From: Datnioides undecimradiatus
Lineage: Eukaryota > Chordata > Actinopteri > Lobotiformes > Datnioididae
Reading direction: 5' to 3'
Assembly: GCA_008933995.1 (NCBI GenBank)
Contig: WARS01000013.1
Coordinates: forward strand, 10,994,023-11,058,022
DNA: 64,000 bases
Shown here: piece after piece, positions 26,483-36,924 of the stretch
How positions within the stretch are numbered: position 1 is the first letter of the stretch
Layout of the letters: each line of letters starts with the position of its first letter
Translations under genes and position numbers: made by a program
Notes under the pieces: generated by a model
Seen by the model: the letters and a program-made list of their open reading frames with translations, nothing else
The model's database searches: none
What the model was told of the DNA's origin: nothing

Positions 26483-27506
26483 CACAAGGTCGTGGGGGGA
26501 GCTGTTTTGAACTGCTCACTATCTGCTAACAGATCACAGTATGACTGTAAGGGGGTTGCTTTTCTGTGTGTGTGAGCAGGTGACAAAGTCAACAATCAAA
26601 CACAACAATGATGCAGCGCTACATGTCTGTTGATGAAAGTACTCAACATCTGAGCTTACAGCTGAGGGAAAGTAATTGTAATCATAACACAGAGCCTGAC
26701 ATGGGTCTATTATTCCAATAAAGCATCATTCAGCATCAAAACTGCACCACAGAAAACACTTTTCAATACAACCACCAAAGACACACTTTAAATTGCCCAT
26801 TAGAGTATTACGACCATTACAGTGGTGTTAGATTGAGCAATAGCACGACTGCTGTCATCACATCAGCGCAACAGTCAGTGAAAAAAATCTGTTGAACGTG
26901 AACTGACTGAAGCCCAGACACATTAGATACTGCACCTCCACAGATGGCTCCAAAGCGGACATGTTTTTAAAGACATGACACCGATCATAGATTTACCTCT
27001 GCCCGTCTGACTGCTGCTTCCAATTTAAATAATAATAATGATGCATCGATCTATAAACAAGTGGCTGAAGCAGGTATTTGGGGCCTATTGCTACAATTTC
27101 ATCACTGAACGTCAGTGTAAACGTGTGAGAGCGGCTGTATCCAGCGGACGGGCAGGAGGAAATGTGCGAGCTCTGCTGTGACATTGCAATATTCACATGT
27201 GGCACAGGGAGACAGAAACAAAAGACCGCTTTAATTGTCTCGCCTCGGTTTCATCCCCTCCACGTTTCCACACTCAGTTGAGCATTCATTACCTCCAGGG
27301 CACAGTCTACTAGTCTTGCATGCAGACACAAAACACAACAATGATAATCAGCTTGCGCACACTTGTGTAGTTTTTTTTCGTAAGCATTTTATACAAGACT
27401 CTGGTGAACCTGAAATCAGCTGCTGCTTACCATCAATAGCCCTTCCAGGAGCGATTACTTCCAAACTGTGCAACAATCCCAAGAAAAGCAATCCTGTTGC
27501 CAACAT
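10053..27506 (-). CDS. lrp1: lrp1, LDL-receptor-related protein 1, 5' part (exons 1-2; gene continues off the left edge)
   Basis: LRP1 is a very large endocytic and signalling receptor of the plasma membrane that binds many ligands, including protease-inhibitor complexes and lipoproteins. Only its first two exons are here: a 25-residue signal-peptide exon and an exon with the first LDL-receptor class A repeat, joined across a 17.3 kb intron. The joined codon (G from exon 1, CC from exon 2) is Ala and gives [12 protein letters not shown], which matches the start of mature LRP1 as I remember it from mammals (IDAPKTCSPKQF). Exon 2 ends after the first base of the sixth cysteine codon of the repeat, the boundary I remember for vertebrate LRP1. 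Both junctions are consensus GT-AG. The ATG follows an in-frame TAG ten codons upstream. Teleosts may keep duplicated lrp1 copies and I cannot tell which this is. Later exons should lie to the left of base 1. Confidence 0.93.
12725..12778. repeat. (GT)n microsatellite
   Basis: About 27 uninterrupted GT units followed by a G run, in lrp1 intron 1. Confidence 0.95.
15023..15030 (+). promoter_or_regulatory. TATA-box-like site in lrp1 intron 1
   Basis: TATAAATA on the plus strand lies in a GC-richer block, after a C-rich stretch and an E-box-type CACAGCTGGG about 300 bp upstream. About 100 bp downstream, GAG/GTGAAG (15128/15129) could be a donor. The first ATG (15185) opens only a 35-codon frame (15185-15292) that I do not recognise. 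A promoter is suggested, not shown. Confidence 0.25.
15459..15496. repeat. 38 nt palindrome (15 bp perfect arms, 8 nt loop)
   Basis: CATCCAGCAGTGTGT (15459-15473) and ACACACTGCTGGATG (15482-15496) are exact reverse complements. It lies in lrp1 intron 1. Confidence 0.9.
17940..18530. mobile_element. percomorph palindromic MITE-like repeat, copy 2 (near full length)
   Basis: The left arm has CAGTTAGCTTAGCTTAGCAC and GGGGAACAGCTAGCCTGGCT (from 18015). The right arm has the reverse complement-like GAGCCAAGCTAACTGTTCCC and CTAAACTAAGTTAAC (to 18432). The centre has words shared with the family (TTGGCTCTGAGCAGTTGCCA, AGAAACAGTCGAGCCCATAA). The outer flanks (AAAAGATCAATACCAC; GATTGATCTTCTCATC) are also inversely related. 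It has no coding capacity. Confidence 0.75.
21640..22125. mobile_element. percomorph palindromic MITE-like repeat, copy 3 (near full length)
   Basis: The left arm begins GCAGGTTAGATGAGATAATT and contains TTTGCATAGCTTAGCATAAA and GGGGGAAACAGCTAGCTTGG. The right arm has CTTGCTTATGCTAACTGGCT and ends GATTCTCTTCTAACTAACTA, inversely related to the left end. An A-tract and (TA)n run (about 21788-21830) have expanded inside it. Confidence 0.75.
23385..24032 (+). pseudogene. broken multi-exon fragment resembling the teleost SAMD3-like uncharacterised family
   Basis: Three fragments are spaced like exons. A (23385-23526) ends with [11 protein letters not shown] before a GT donor. B (23665-23808) follows a TTTTCAG acceptor and encodes [18 protein letters not shown] to [11 protein letters not shown] (23940-24032) follows TTTGCAG and encodes [20 protein letters not shown] to VFLKSS before GTGAGT. 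The order RWPALF, then EF-R-V, then LVLRGLPVILGDD is, from memory, that of a large fish-expanded family often named sterile-alpha-motif-domain-containing-3-like. Fragment A starts in another frame ([12 protein letters not shown]) and shifts within a run of nine A near 23444. The family's SAM domain and C-terminus are not seen, so I call it a remnant. The fragment lies on the strand opposite lrp1, inside its first intron. Function unknown. Confidence 0.5.
24571..24745. repeat. diverged tandem repeat, period about 91-101 bp, two units
   Basis: Unit 1 has TTCTGACTGTTGTACTTTTA and ends with TTACTTAAACCATTT. Unit 2 has TTCTGACCATTGTACATTTA and ends with TAACTTAAACCATTT. The first anchors are 91 bp apart and the second about 101 bp apart because of an indel. 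It adjoins the right terminus of the inverted-repeat-bounded segment and is probably part of it. Confidence 0.65.
26434..26481. repeat. (GT)n microsatellite
   Basis: About 24 uninterrupted GT units in lrp1 intron 1, about 1 kb downstream of the lrp1 exon 1 donor. Confidence 0.95.
27431..27506 (-). CDS. lrp1: lrp1 exon 1 (coding part): signal peptide
   Basis: Read on the minus strand, the ATG at 27506 opens a hydrophobic leader beginning [17 protein letters not shown] and ending in GRAID, followed by G and a GTAAGC donor (27425-27430). The start context has A at -3. The upstream in-frame codons are TAG, then nine sense codons, then ATG, so no earlier in-frame start is available. Signal peptidase cleavage near GRA/ID would match the mature N-terminus known for LRP1. 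The exon ends in phase 1, exactly complementary to exon 2. Confidence 0.92.
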
Positions 27507-28150
27507 GTTGGCCGTGGTGCGCAACACTGTAGCCTATCTTGAAAGAATATTAGTCATCAATCGCCTCTTGGTACTGTCAAGCTGGAGGTTGCAGACAGGC
27601 GAACGACGTGTAACCGTGCCCGAGCGATGATGCTCCTCACTGGAAATCCGCTTTCTGAGTGCGCAATGGAGCTGACAGGGATGCTGCTGTCTGCCCACTC
27701 GGAGAGTATTTTTTAAGCAGACTGTCAAGGCAAGAAAGCCGAGGCTTCTCCCAGCCCGGGGTTGCTCAGGGGCTCCTTGGATGCATGGACAGCCCTGCCA
27801 CAAAGGCTAGCAGGCTGAAGAGAGCATCAAGCTAGCCTGGCTTGTAGTCGAGATGAAGGGGAGCTGGCGGCTCTGATCATACAGCTGTCCGTCTTTTGTT
27901 CTCCCTGCCCTGGTGAAGAAGCCACAGGAGGAAATAAAGAAGTGGATCAAACGTTCCTCTCCTCCTCACCACCTCTGCTGCTGCTGCTGCTGCTGGCCAC
28001 AGATTGAGCCTGAAGCCTGGAGCTCAGTCAGTCAGCGGTCTGAGTGACGTCGCAGCGGCAGTGGCTGGGCTGGCCCTCCTCTCTCTCCAGCACCCGACAC
28101 CCCCACCATCCATCCACCTCGATCCAATCACACCAAACTTACTGCAACAA
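27507..28150 (-). promoter_or_regulatory. presumed lrp1 promoter and 5' untranslated region
   Basis: This block upstream of the lrp1 start is richer in G+C and CpG than the surrounding intron. It contains a CRE-like TGACGTCG (28045-28052), GC-rich runs and a (CTG)7 run (about 27976-27996 on the plus strand, so CAG on the lrp1 strand). I see no convincing TATA box, as expected for a broadly expressed CpG-type promoter. The start site of transcription cannot be fixed from sequence alone, and a non-coding upstream exon cannot be excluded. Confidence 0.5.
27976..27997. repeat. (CTG)n trinucleotide run, about 7 units
   Basis: Seven consecutive CTG units in plus orientation (CAG on the lrp1 strand) lie about 470 bp upstream of the lrp1 start codon, inside the presumed promoter or 5' UTR. 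Short runs of this type are length-polymorphic in many vertebrates. Confidence 0.85.
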
Positions 28151-29189
28151 TGCTCTGGATTCTCCGTCAGTCTAGGTTTTAATTATTTAGTGCACATTTG
28201 CATGTTTTTTAATTTTTTCTTTCCCATTCATTGTTGTTTGTAACTTGAAAAATTGATAATTATTAAACCTTTTTAATCGATAAGGTGGAATCTTTTGATA
28301 AAGGTAATACCAGACTTTATCTCCAAAGGAGAAAAAAAAAAAATCAAGCAAATTTTGTGTGTTGTTGAATATGCAGCTTGAAAATATTCAAAAGCAATTT
28401 ATCAACATCATTTTAAAAATGAAGGGTAGAAGGCACATATTTAATTTAAAATGCATGATGTTTAGTCTGATCACCTGGATCCCCATTTACTTTCAATTTG
28501 GCAGGGTAGTCATGGATCCATTTAACTTAAATGATTTATGAATTTTTAATAGGAGACTATAATGTAAAACAGCAGTCTGGATTGATTAGGCTCCCATTTC
28601 TGGGAAAGTCTCCTTCCAAGAATCCAGCCTTCATGCAGCCTTCAGAGGACTGATTTCTGGCTGAATGTACGCCTCCTCTCCAAATGAGATCAAACATCCC
28701 CAGGTGGTTCAACACTGCATCATCACAAAGTCCTGCCCCCAGTTTCAGGAGGACCAACACTAGTGACCAGCATGCAAATTAATTTTGGGATAATGTTGAC
28801 CATTGGTTGTTGTAGATTTCAAATTGTGGCAGAAAATGGCACATTAAGTGACATTTGGCGAGACCTTTGAGGAGCTTTGTTCATTAACTATGATTCATGA
28901 GATCTTACAATGACTTCATTTTGATTTTGATCTTATCAACTACATTAGCTGCCCCCCAACTCAGCTGTTTTTCTTCAGCCAGTGAGGTGCTTCACATCAC
29001 CAGGAAGATGTTCCTACCTTGCAAATTCAACCAGCATCTGTTCCCATATTGTGAAAAACCTGTTTGGGTCACAGATCAGCAACAACTGCATAATCCCTCA
29101 ATGGTTTCCCATCCACAAACATTGCATCATTTATTCATATTTTTTACTGTATAGATTTTTTTGCTGCATATATAGCATTTTTATTATTT

Positions 29190-29400
29190 TAGATTAGATT
29201 AGATTCCTTTATTAGTCCCACACTGGGAAAATTACAGTGCCACAGCAGCAGGAAGAGCCAGAAGAACAGTGTACACAGGGTAGAATCTTTACAGAAGTAT
29301 AAAAAAATATATAAAAATATAAAAAATCAAGCATGTGTTATCAAGCATTAATATATCAAGCATGGTTCTGGATACAATGTACAATGCACAGTGGAGAAAC
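29190..29400. mobile_element. LINE-like 3' fragment
   Basis: Three tandem AGATT units lead into CCTTTATTAGTCCCACACTG and GAAAATTACAGTGCCACAGC. This 'pentamer tail, then TTTATTAGTCCCACA' arrangement is typical of a widespread fish non-LTR retroelement 3' end. The remainder is diverged and A/T-rich. Confidence 0.5.
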
Positions 29401-29679
29401 ATGTTGAGTATGATACAAATAAAACCTTAACTCTTGAAACAGCAACACCATTACCACAAACTAAACACAAGGGGGTGTCATCCATTGATTTATGTTCCCA
29501 CCCACAGCACTGAGAAAACACTGGCCAGGAACTTAAAGGCAGCTTTTCCCTCATGATTCTTTTGGGCTGAGTGCTGCATTTCTCTTTGAGGATCATCACA
29601 CTTAACTCAGTATTTAAACAACGCCATTACATTTTCAGTTCCTCAACAAACAAACTTCCTGTATATGCGATGTTTGATT

Positions 29680-29900
29680 TTTTTAAGGATTACTTCTCTA
29701 CTGCTATGCTGACGATGCCTTATTGTACATATAAATTGATAAAAATTGAAATCCCAGAGTCAGCAAAGTCCCTCCATCTTTAAGAGCAATGAGGTGCAGA
29801 TCCTTCCAATTGAACTGCTTCAAGACTTAGTCATTTTTACAACACAGTAGATCCAACATTGTGCTCCATAATCGCTGAACAGCTTTCCAAATCAGTCACA
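29680..29900 (+). pseudogene. possible reverse-transcriptase remnant of a non-LTR retroelement
   Basis: At about 29699-29729 one frame reads YCYADDALLYI followed by a stop. YADD is the catalytic motif of retroelement reverse transcriptases, and CYADD-LYI is usual for L2/CR1-type LINEs. About 60 codons on, FQLNCFKT resembles the downstream 'FLQLN--KTE' word of the same domain. Several stops and frame changes occur, so it is inactive. The match is short and may be partly chance. Confidence 0.35.
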
Positions 29901-32900
29901 AATGGCATAATGTTTGGTTCCTAACTGACTTTTCTGAACCAAATTGGAAAAATCTCCAAAAACATTGTCAGAGATATTTTAACACATTTAAAAACAGGAA
30001 AGCTTCTCCACAGACTTCTATTTTCACTGCTACAGTTCACTGTTAGGATTCCTGTCAGGGGTCTCCAGACACTTCAGGCTCCTGATGATATTAAGGATTC
30101 ACCATCACTTAGATATCAGCTTGTACAAACTACTTTTTGCTGCAGGGAACAGTTAAAGATGAAAGACCAGTTCAGTCAGTGTTGACAAGCAATACAGTCA
30201 CCAGTGTGCAAAGAGCAGAAAATGGTAGCGAGTTTAACTTTAGGCAAGTCTTCGACAATTTTATGAACACAAATTCACAAAGTTTAATTGAGGCACACCT
30301 CAGGGAGCAGAACCTACTTCACCAAAGAAAAGTATCTTATCTTCTGGTGTACATTGTGTCTTGGGGTTTTTTTGACTCTCTATATGTGCAACAGCACATG
30401 TGAAGTTGTAGCCAAAAAGGGGGATCGTAGAACTGTTTCATTTCTTTGATCATAGTTTTATATATCTTACAGTTCTAAAAACCATATAAGTAAATGTGGG
30501 TATGAAACCATGGATCTTTAAGTAACTTATTTGATCCCCAGAGGCCAATTTTCTTCTTAGTCTACATGAATCATTTGTTTAGACAAAAGGCCAAAGCAGG
30601 ACTGTGTTGTATACATCAGGCTACTCATAACTTTATGATGAAAACCTTGGCAAGAGAAGAGACCAAGGCCAAAGTCACATACTGCTGGTTATAAGAGCAC
30701 TTATTACAAACAGCAGACACATATCATTGTGTTGACTCTATTATTTTGATGTGTTCTACTATAACACAGACTACCATATTCATAAATCATCATGGAGGTC
30801 AAGGATATGGCATTAATAAAATACCCCTTTTTATTGTTTTGTTTTGGGATTTTTGTCATTTTTTATAAAATGTGTGAGTCTCTATTCTTGACACCCAAGT
30901 CTTAAATCATATCCCATTTCCTGGCCTTGAGTCCTAAAGATGTTTTAACCACATGAAATGCCCTTTAAAAAATATGAACACAAACAAAATAATGAGACTA
31001 TAATCAAATCAATGCATTACATAAAATGTTGATTAGGTTTGTTTATATTACTTTTCCAAACATACAAAGATTCCAATATTGTTCAGAGAGAAAGACTTAA
31101 AAAACTGTCATGTGGTTACACAGGAAATTTGGGCTGATTTCACAACACACCCAAAAAAATGTCACTCAACAACAAAAATCATGTATTGCAGCAAGCAACT
31201 ATCCATTCCTCATAAAATAACACAAATCATGAAAGATCACATTCAGCCAGCGCTTTCTTTTTGCTCTGTCCCTCTCTGGCAATAGGACTATGACACCTTA
31301 CACAATCTTTCTGTTAAGTTAAAACACTTCACTCAAAAACACATCGAGTGTAGCTGACCTTCAGCCTTTAAACGCTGGCTCGAATGTCCGCTCTGAATAT
31401 TTCTCTGACCAAAATTGTTCAGCTCTGGGTTTAGGAGAGCTAAGAGCCATTCAAGGCTCAAGTTTAAGTCACATGTTAATGGTGTCAAAGTGGAGTTTTA
31501 AATCCAATCCAATCTCTATGAGTCATATGAGTGCGAGTCCACACCTCTGGTGAACACTGTTACCTTCAGTCTACATTGTCTCATTTTCCAGGTTAGTTCT
31601 CACAAACATTTGTAATTTCACACGTGGCATTTCAGATAGATCAGAAAACATGTGGCACGGCCCATCAGAGTGGTAGAAGCATGGTGGTGAGTCTGGAGTC
31701 TTATATATCAGTGTCAATGAACAGAGGCTTTAGTCAAATCATATTTACATCTTTAACGAATTCAAAAAGGCATGAGTGAAATGATGTGTTTTGTACCAGA
31801 TTATCCTGACAAAATGCAGCACATATATGCAGATTTAACACTTCTCAACAGTTTTTTCAATCCTACTATTTATCCTTCAATTTTGAGTATTTATACTAAG
31901 TAGTTTACTCCAACAGTGACCACCAAAGCTACCTGGCGCCTGTCTGTGAAATGCTACATAATACTGACACCTAGTGGGTCTACACTGCCAGTATTATGAT
32001 TCAAAGAACAATAGATCCTTTGTGTCCGAGATCTTTTTAATTTTTTTTTCTTACATGAATTACAAAAGAGAAAAATGACTCAGCACATAATGACTTTTGT
32101 ATCCAGCAAGACGCGCTGTTTTGAGAGGGTATAATCTTAACAATCTTGATTTTTAAAACCTCAGCACCATTATATTCATTGAGCTCACACTTTGCAGGCA
32201 GCTTGAAGAGAAACTCTTTGGATTAAACACTGAAATGAGTCTGCAGCACTTTAAACAAGTGGTCTTCTGTGTTAATTTAACCAGGATAGTTAGTTATTTC
32301 CCAGTTTTATTGTCATCCTTTCATGTTTTTATTTGCACTGAGGTGCTTGGCAAGGCTTGAGGTGTTTTCTTTAGTTTTACTTACACTGCAGTGGTCACAC
32401 AGCACTGACTCTTAACCTATCAGATGTTGACTTCCAGTCCAAAAAATGTCCTCATACCAGAGGCTTTTGCGCAATCCTAACCTAACTAAAAACAGACATT
32501 CAGTGGGGAAAAAAAGACACAACCACAAAGACTTTCAATATAAATGCACAAAAGAAAACTTCAGCTTCTAAGACAAAGAGTAACACACACACACACACAA
32601 GTCACTGCCATGTACGTGTGATGCACAGTCTTTATTCATAATTGTGGTTCCATTGTGCAGCAAGGAGTCCCTGTTTTCTGTTTTTGTAATTTCTTTGGTA
32701 ACAACAACAAAAAACTTGCTTCATTCTATTTAGAATTTATAGTATTTACTTACTATCAATGTCAGCATCTTCAAGCATCATTGTTTTATCTATGTTTAAT
32801 CTATAAATGTTGATGATGTCTATAACTTTATTGTTCAATGTGAATATGTTGTATGATTTATCCTTTTTTCAGGCTTAAATTTTTATTACTTAAGCCAGTG

Positions 32901-33686
32901 TTTCACAGCCTGAGAGCTGGGAACTTCCAGGAAGAATCAGGAGAGGAAAATGATAAAATAAAAAATTCTCATACAAATTCACAAATTGTGATTTTTTTTT
33001 TCCTACATTTTTTTTAAGCTTTACTCTTTCTTTTAGAAAATGATCTGTTTTTTATCCATTCATGGATCCCAACATTCAAATGAGACAAAATCCAAAAAGA
33101 ACGGCCCTCTCAACCCAAAATGGTTAAGCAACCTGAGTCGATGGACATGACAAGAAAAGTTGCAGCGGGCTAACTTAATTTGATTATTTGAAGACATGGC
33201 TGCTGGGAATTATTGATTTGTGTCCATCAGGGGTGAAGTGTTTAACACAATCTACCAGCAGATGGAAGCACAAGATAGGACATCCATGCAGTCCATGGCC
33301 TCCTACACACATCACCTTCATTTTACGTCATTTTCAAAGGTCAGACATCAGTCTTGTGCAAATTCAAAATAATATGTAAACTAAATTACCGTCTCTGTTT
33401 TACATATTTTCAAGGAGGGGATCTCTTTGTTTGCAAAAATGTGTAAAGCGATGACGGAGAAGAACTAAAGCAATGAAAAGGAGAAATTTATCTCAATACA
33501 TGCAGAACAGTGGCTTCTATTGCTGACAGCATATTTCCATGCATTCATCATCATATTCTCAGCCTTCACAATGAAAACTGACAAATGATTGTTGCAGCTT
33601 GTCATTTGTGGTTATTTCATGTCTTACACACAACACTTAGAGCCAGCAGCCAGGGTCTTTTTCTCCACAATTTTTACTAATAAGTC

Positions 33687-33688
<2 letters not shown>

Positions 33689-33743
<55 letters not shown>
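33689..33743. repeat. (GT)n microsatellite
   Basis: About 27 uninterrupted GT units in the lrp1-rbms2 intergenic region. Confidence 0.95.
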
Positions 33744-33745
<2 letters not shown>

Positions 33746-36700
33746 TTGTGCGTGACAGTGGCACAGGCAGAGAGATCAGCTCTAATGGCTTATGCTGATA
33801 TTTGACCCTGCAGCCATTAGAAAGTGACTCACCGATACTGTATATACACATCTTTCATTATTCTGACATTTCGCACAGCATTAATGCCTCACCTCATTCA
33901 TCTCTGGACAATTTTCTTTTCCATCTGTAGCTCTTGTATATTGATCTGGGCCCTCTGCAGTGTCATGCTGTAACATCATACTGTATCTGTTGAGAGACTC
34001 ATGTATTGCTTTGTAGTTCTGATGTGCATAATTCATTCTCTTTGACTGCCAAAGAGTCATTATAGACTGATTTGCTCTGCCTTGTTTGATATTTTTAATA
34101 TTACCAGTCAGCTCTCAAATTACAGAATCATGATGAATGAAAACAATGGACACCACTGACAAAGTGAAAGTTGAATATTCAATAAAATGGTAACACTTGC
34201 ATTGCAAGTAAAAGCTTTATACTAACCGTATCCAACAGGGTAACACACTGAGTATTAAAGGTATCAGTGAGTGTGAACTGTCAACAGTATGCAGCAGCAG
34301 CAGAGCATCTCTCGCTTCCTCTGTATAAATCTCTCTGAAAAGGTTGAGCTATTCCTCTCTTTGTGAGATTGATTTTCACGTCATAAGATGGAAAGCCATC
34401 AGTCTTAAATATCAGAGAAGTGCCGGTTATTAGTCTCCTGCTAAAAGACCTCTCTCCTGCCTCCGCTGGTGAGTTTTTTTTCCAGGGCGATTTTATAGTC
34501 GGAGTAAGTGAAAACACCATTCATCTGGTTTGTGTCATGACTGGAGCAAGTATTTCATGCGTCATTCTTTCATCCACAGCTAAGGCCCATGATGCACCTC
34601 CGCCCAGTTCACTGCAGCTGTGATGGAAGCCAGGTCGAAGCCCAGAGAGGAGAAACGGGTCAGCGCTGGTTCTCACATACTGCACTACTGCTAAGAAGCT
34701 TTCTAATAATGTAACCAATCCAGTGTGAAGAATACAAATAAAAATCTGACATATGCAGCTAACCACAGATAAAACTCACCTTAGTAAACACACACACACA
34801 GATCTGCCCGCGCACATGTCCATAAATCTCTAAACTGCATCATGATTTGGGCCTACATCATCACTCATCTTCTACACTCCCCTTCTCCCTCCCTTTGCTG
34901 GTGCTCCAGTCCTCCCCTCCCTTGCTTCAGAGCCAGATGAATTACCTCATCAATCAAAGTTCCCAGAATCACATCCTGTGTGTGTGTGTCCCACTGATGC
35001 AGTGTCTCCATTCAATAGGAAAACAGTATGAGGTACTCACTGCAGCCATTTTGTATCAAAATATATATTCTGCACATCTCAAGTCATTACTTTATCATTC
35101 CTCTGTTCATTTGCTTGTTCTGAAGGAGTTGCACAGGAAACTGCTAATTTTGTCCATGCACGAAAGCCTCTTTAGTGAAAATGATCAAGATGTCTCAGGG
35201 GTCTTGGGTGGTTTGACACATTACGGGTGTCAGTAACTCTTCACGGTTGCTGTGAAGGACAAACTGGATGAAGTCTAAAATCAGAATCACTGATGTAAAG
35301 CATCAGATGGAGGAGAGAGAGACCATGGCATGGGCTTTTAATTGACAAATACGCATGCAAATTTCTAAAAATTAAAGATTTAAATTAGCTGTTCAGCCAC
35401 AAGAAGATGATGAAAATGACAGGGTTTTTTTTTTATTTCAGAGATATATTTTCAGATTTTTAAAAACTGTCAAAATAAAATTTGCCTAGACCAGCTTGAA
35501 AAGAGAGTCCTGATTTGATAAACATCCTGACTTAACATTGCATTATTAGCTATAAGAAAAAGTTTGAATTTAGCCTTTGACAATGCCTGAATAGCAAAAT
35601 CCAAAATAGTGGTATCAGAGTTCAAAGATCTTAACCCCTCCCCTTTAGGTCTTCTACCAGAGGAAGCGTTACAATGTTGTACAGTCTGGTTTTTTTTTTT
35701 TTCCTCCTCAAAAGGAACAATTATGGAGCGGGCAATGCTGATAACACCTAAGGAATTTGAGGCATGCACAAACAGCCCTTCCCCCATCCGCTTAGCTCTC
35801 TCCCCTTCCCCCTGCCCTCATCCCCTTCTTTCCTTCCCTCCCACTCCATCACCAGGCTTTCTTTTTGCCTCTTTACACTCAAATCTGTTGCTCAGATTAC
35901 TTCCAGCTGGAACACGGAGTAAATAGCCCACTCAAGAAATTCTTTAAAACTAATTTGCAATGAGAAAATAAAAGACTAGCATAAACTGTGGAAGAAAATG
36001 TAGTTTCCTGCAAGAGTTGATAGGAATTGTTGTGACATTGTGCCAGAAAAGGTGTTCGGACCAGAAATTGTACATTTTTGTGTGTATGATTACCTGATAC
36101 TTATAACCTGGAATGGTAGGGTTTGGAGTGGTATCCACAGGGAGAAATTGATGCAAATACAGTATATACGTCATAAAAGTAAGTCTTGGTTTCGTGGATC
36201 TACCTCAAGATCATTTTAACTTCGGAGTTGGGATTATTTGATTTTAGTACACATGACCATCAGGACACAAAGTCTGATGTTATTTTATTTAAGCATTTCA
36301 CTGGATTGTTCAGAGACTGTGCATCAGTATCCCTGTAAATGCACATGTTAAATTGCTAATTTTCAGCACCAGATGTTGAATTATCCACCCAATTCCGACA
36401 GTAAAAAGCTAATGCAATGAAAAGCCACACTTTCTTCACATATTACTTTTGCTTTAGCAACTTTAAAAGCGTATATTCGGATGGATTAAAGAAGGTTGAG
36501 GGTTTTGTCAGTCGGATGTCCCGTGTCATGGACCCCCTAACGTCATCCACACTGCTTTTGGTCGATTGAAGCTTCAATAAACAGCAAGCCAAAGAAACAG
36601 GGTTGGTGTTGATCTCCCTTACATAAATGTACCTACTTTGTTAAATAAAGAGAGAACAGAGATTATAATAGGGTTTCCCCTCACACATACATACACACTC

Positions 36701-36891
36701 TATATATATATATATATATCTGTTCAAGATGGATCCACCTCTGTGCAAATAGGCTGACAATATTTGTTTGTTTTGGGTTTTTCTGTTTGCCGTTCCTCTC
36801 AAGCCTTCCTCACCAAAACTTCCTCTTTCACACTCTCACAAAAACACATTCCAACCACAGGGAATGCTTGACTGATTGTCTGGTGTGTGAT

Positions 36892-36892
<1 letters not shown>

Positions 36893-36923
<31 letters not shown>
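36893..36923. repeat. (GT)n microsatellite
   Basis: About 15 GT units, intergenic; a (TA)n run lies about 190 bp to the left (36701-36719). Confidence 0.93.

Positions 36924-36924
<1 letters not shown>

Larger units (their letters stand above)
10176..27430 (-). other. lrp1 intron 1 (17.3 kb)
   Basis: A large first intron bounded by GTAAGC at its 5' end and TTTTCAG at its 3' end on the minus strand. It contains (GT)n tracts at 12.7 and 26.4 kb, two nearly complete copies of a percomorph MITE (about 17.9-18.5 and 21.6-22.1 kb), and a 2 kb inverted-repeat-bounded segment with a broken gene fragment (22.8-24.8 kb). It also contains a TATA-like site on the plus strand at 15.02 kb and a perfect 15 bp hairpin at 15.46 kb. 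No lrp1 coding sequence is present. Confidence 0.85.

Noticed and set aside
32895-33170. Possible diverged hAT-type repeat (CACAGCCTGAGAGCTGGGAA and distal TCAACCCAAAATGG)
   Set aside because: It only loosely recalls a common fish repeat with ends like GGTTCCCAACC; too diverged to support a call.
33589-33851. Overlapping frames on both strands with long Cys-Val or His-Thr runs
   Set aside because: They are translations of the (GT)n microsatellite. The same applies to frames at 26.4, 36.9, 39.4, 40.8 and 54.7 kb.
34847-35236. A 129-codon plus-strand frame in the intergenic region
   Set aside because: No domain, no promoter-like or splice context, and low-complexity Ser/Leu/Pro start from a pyrimidine-rich tract.
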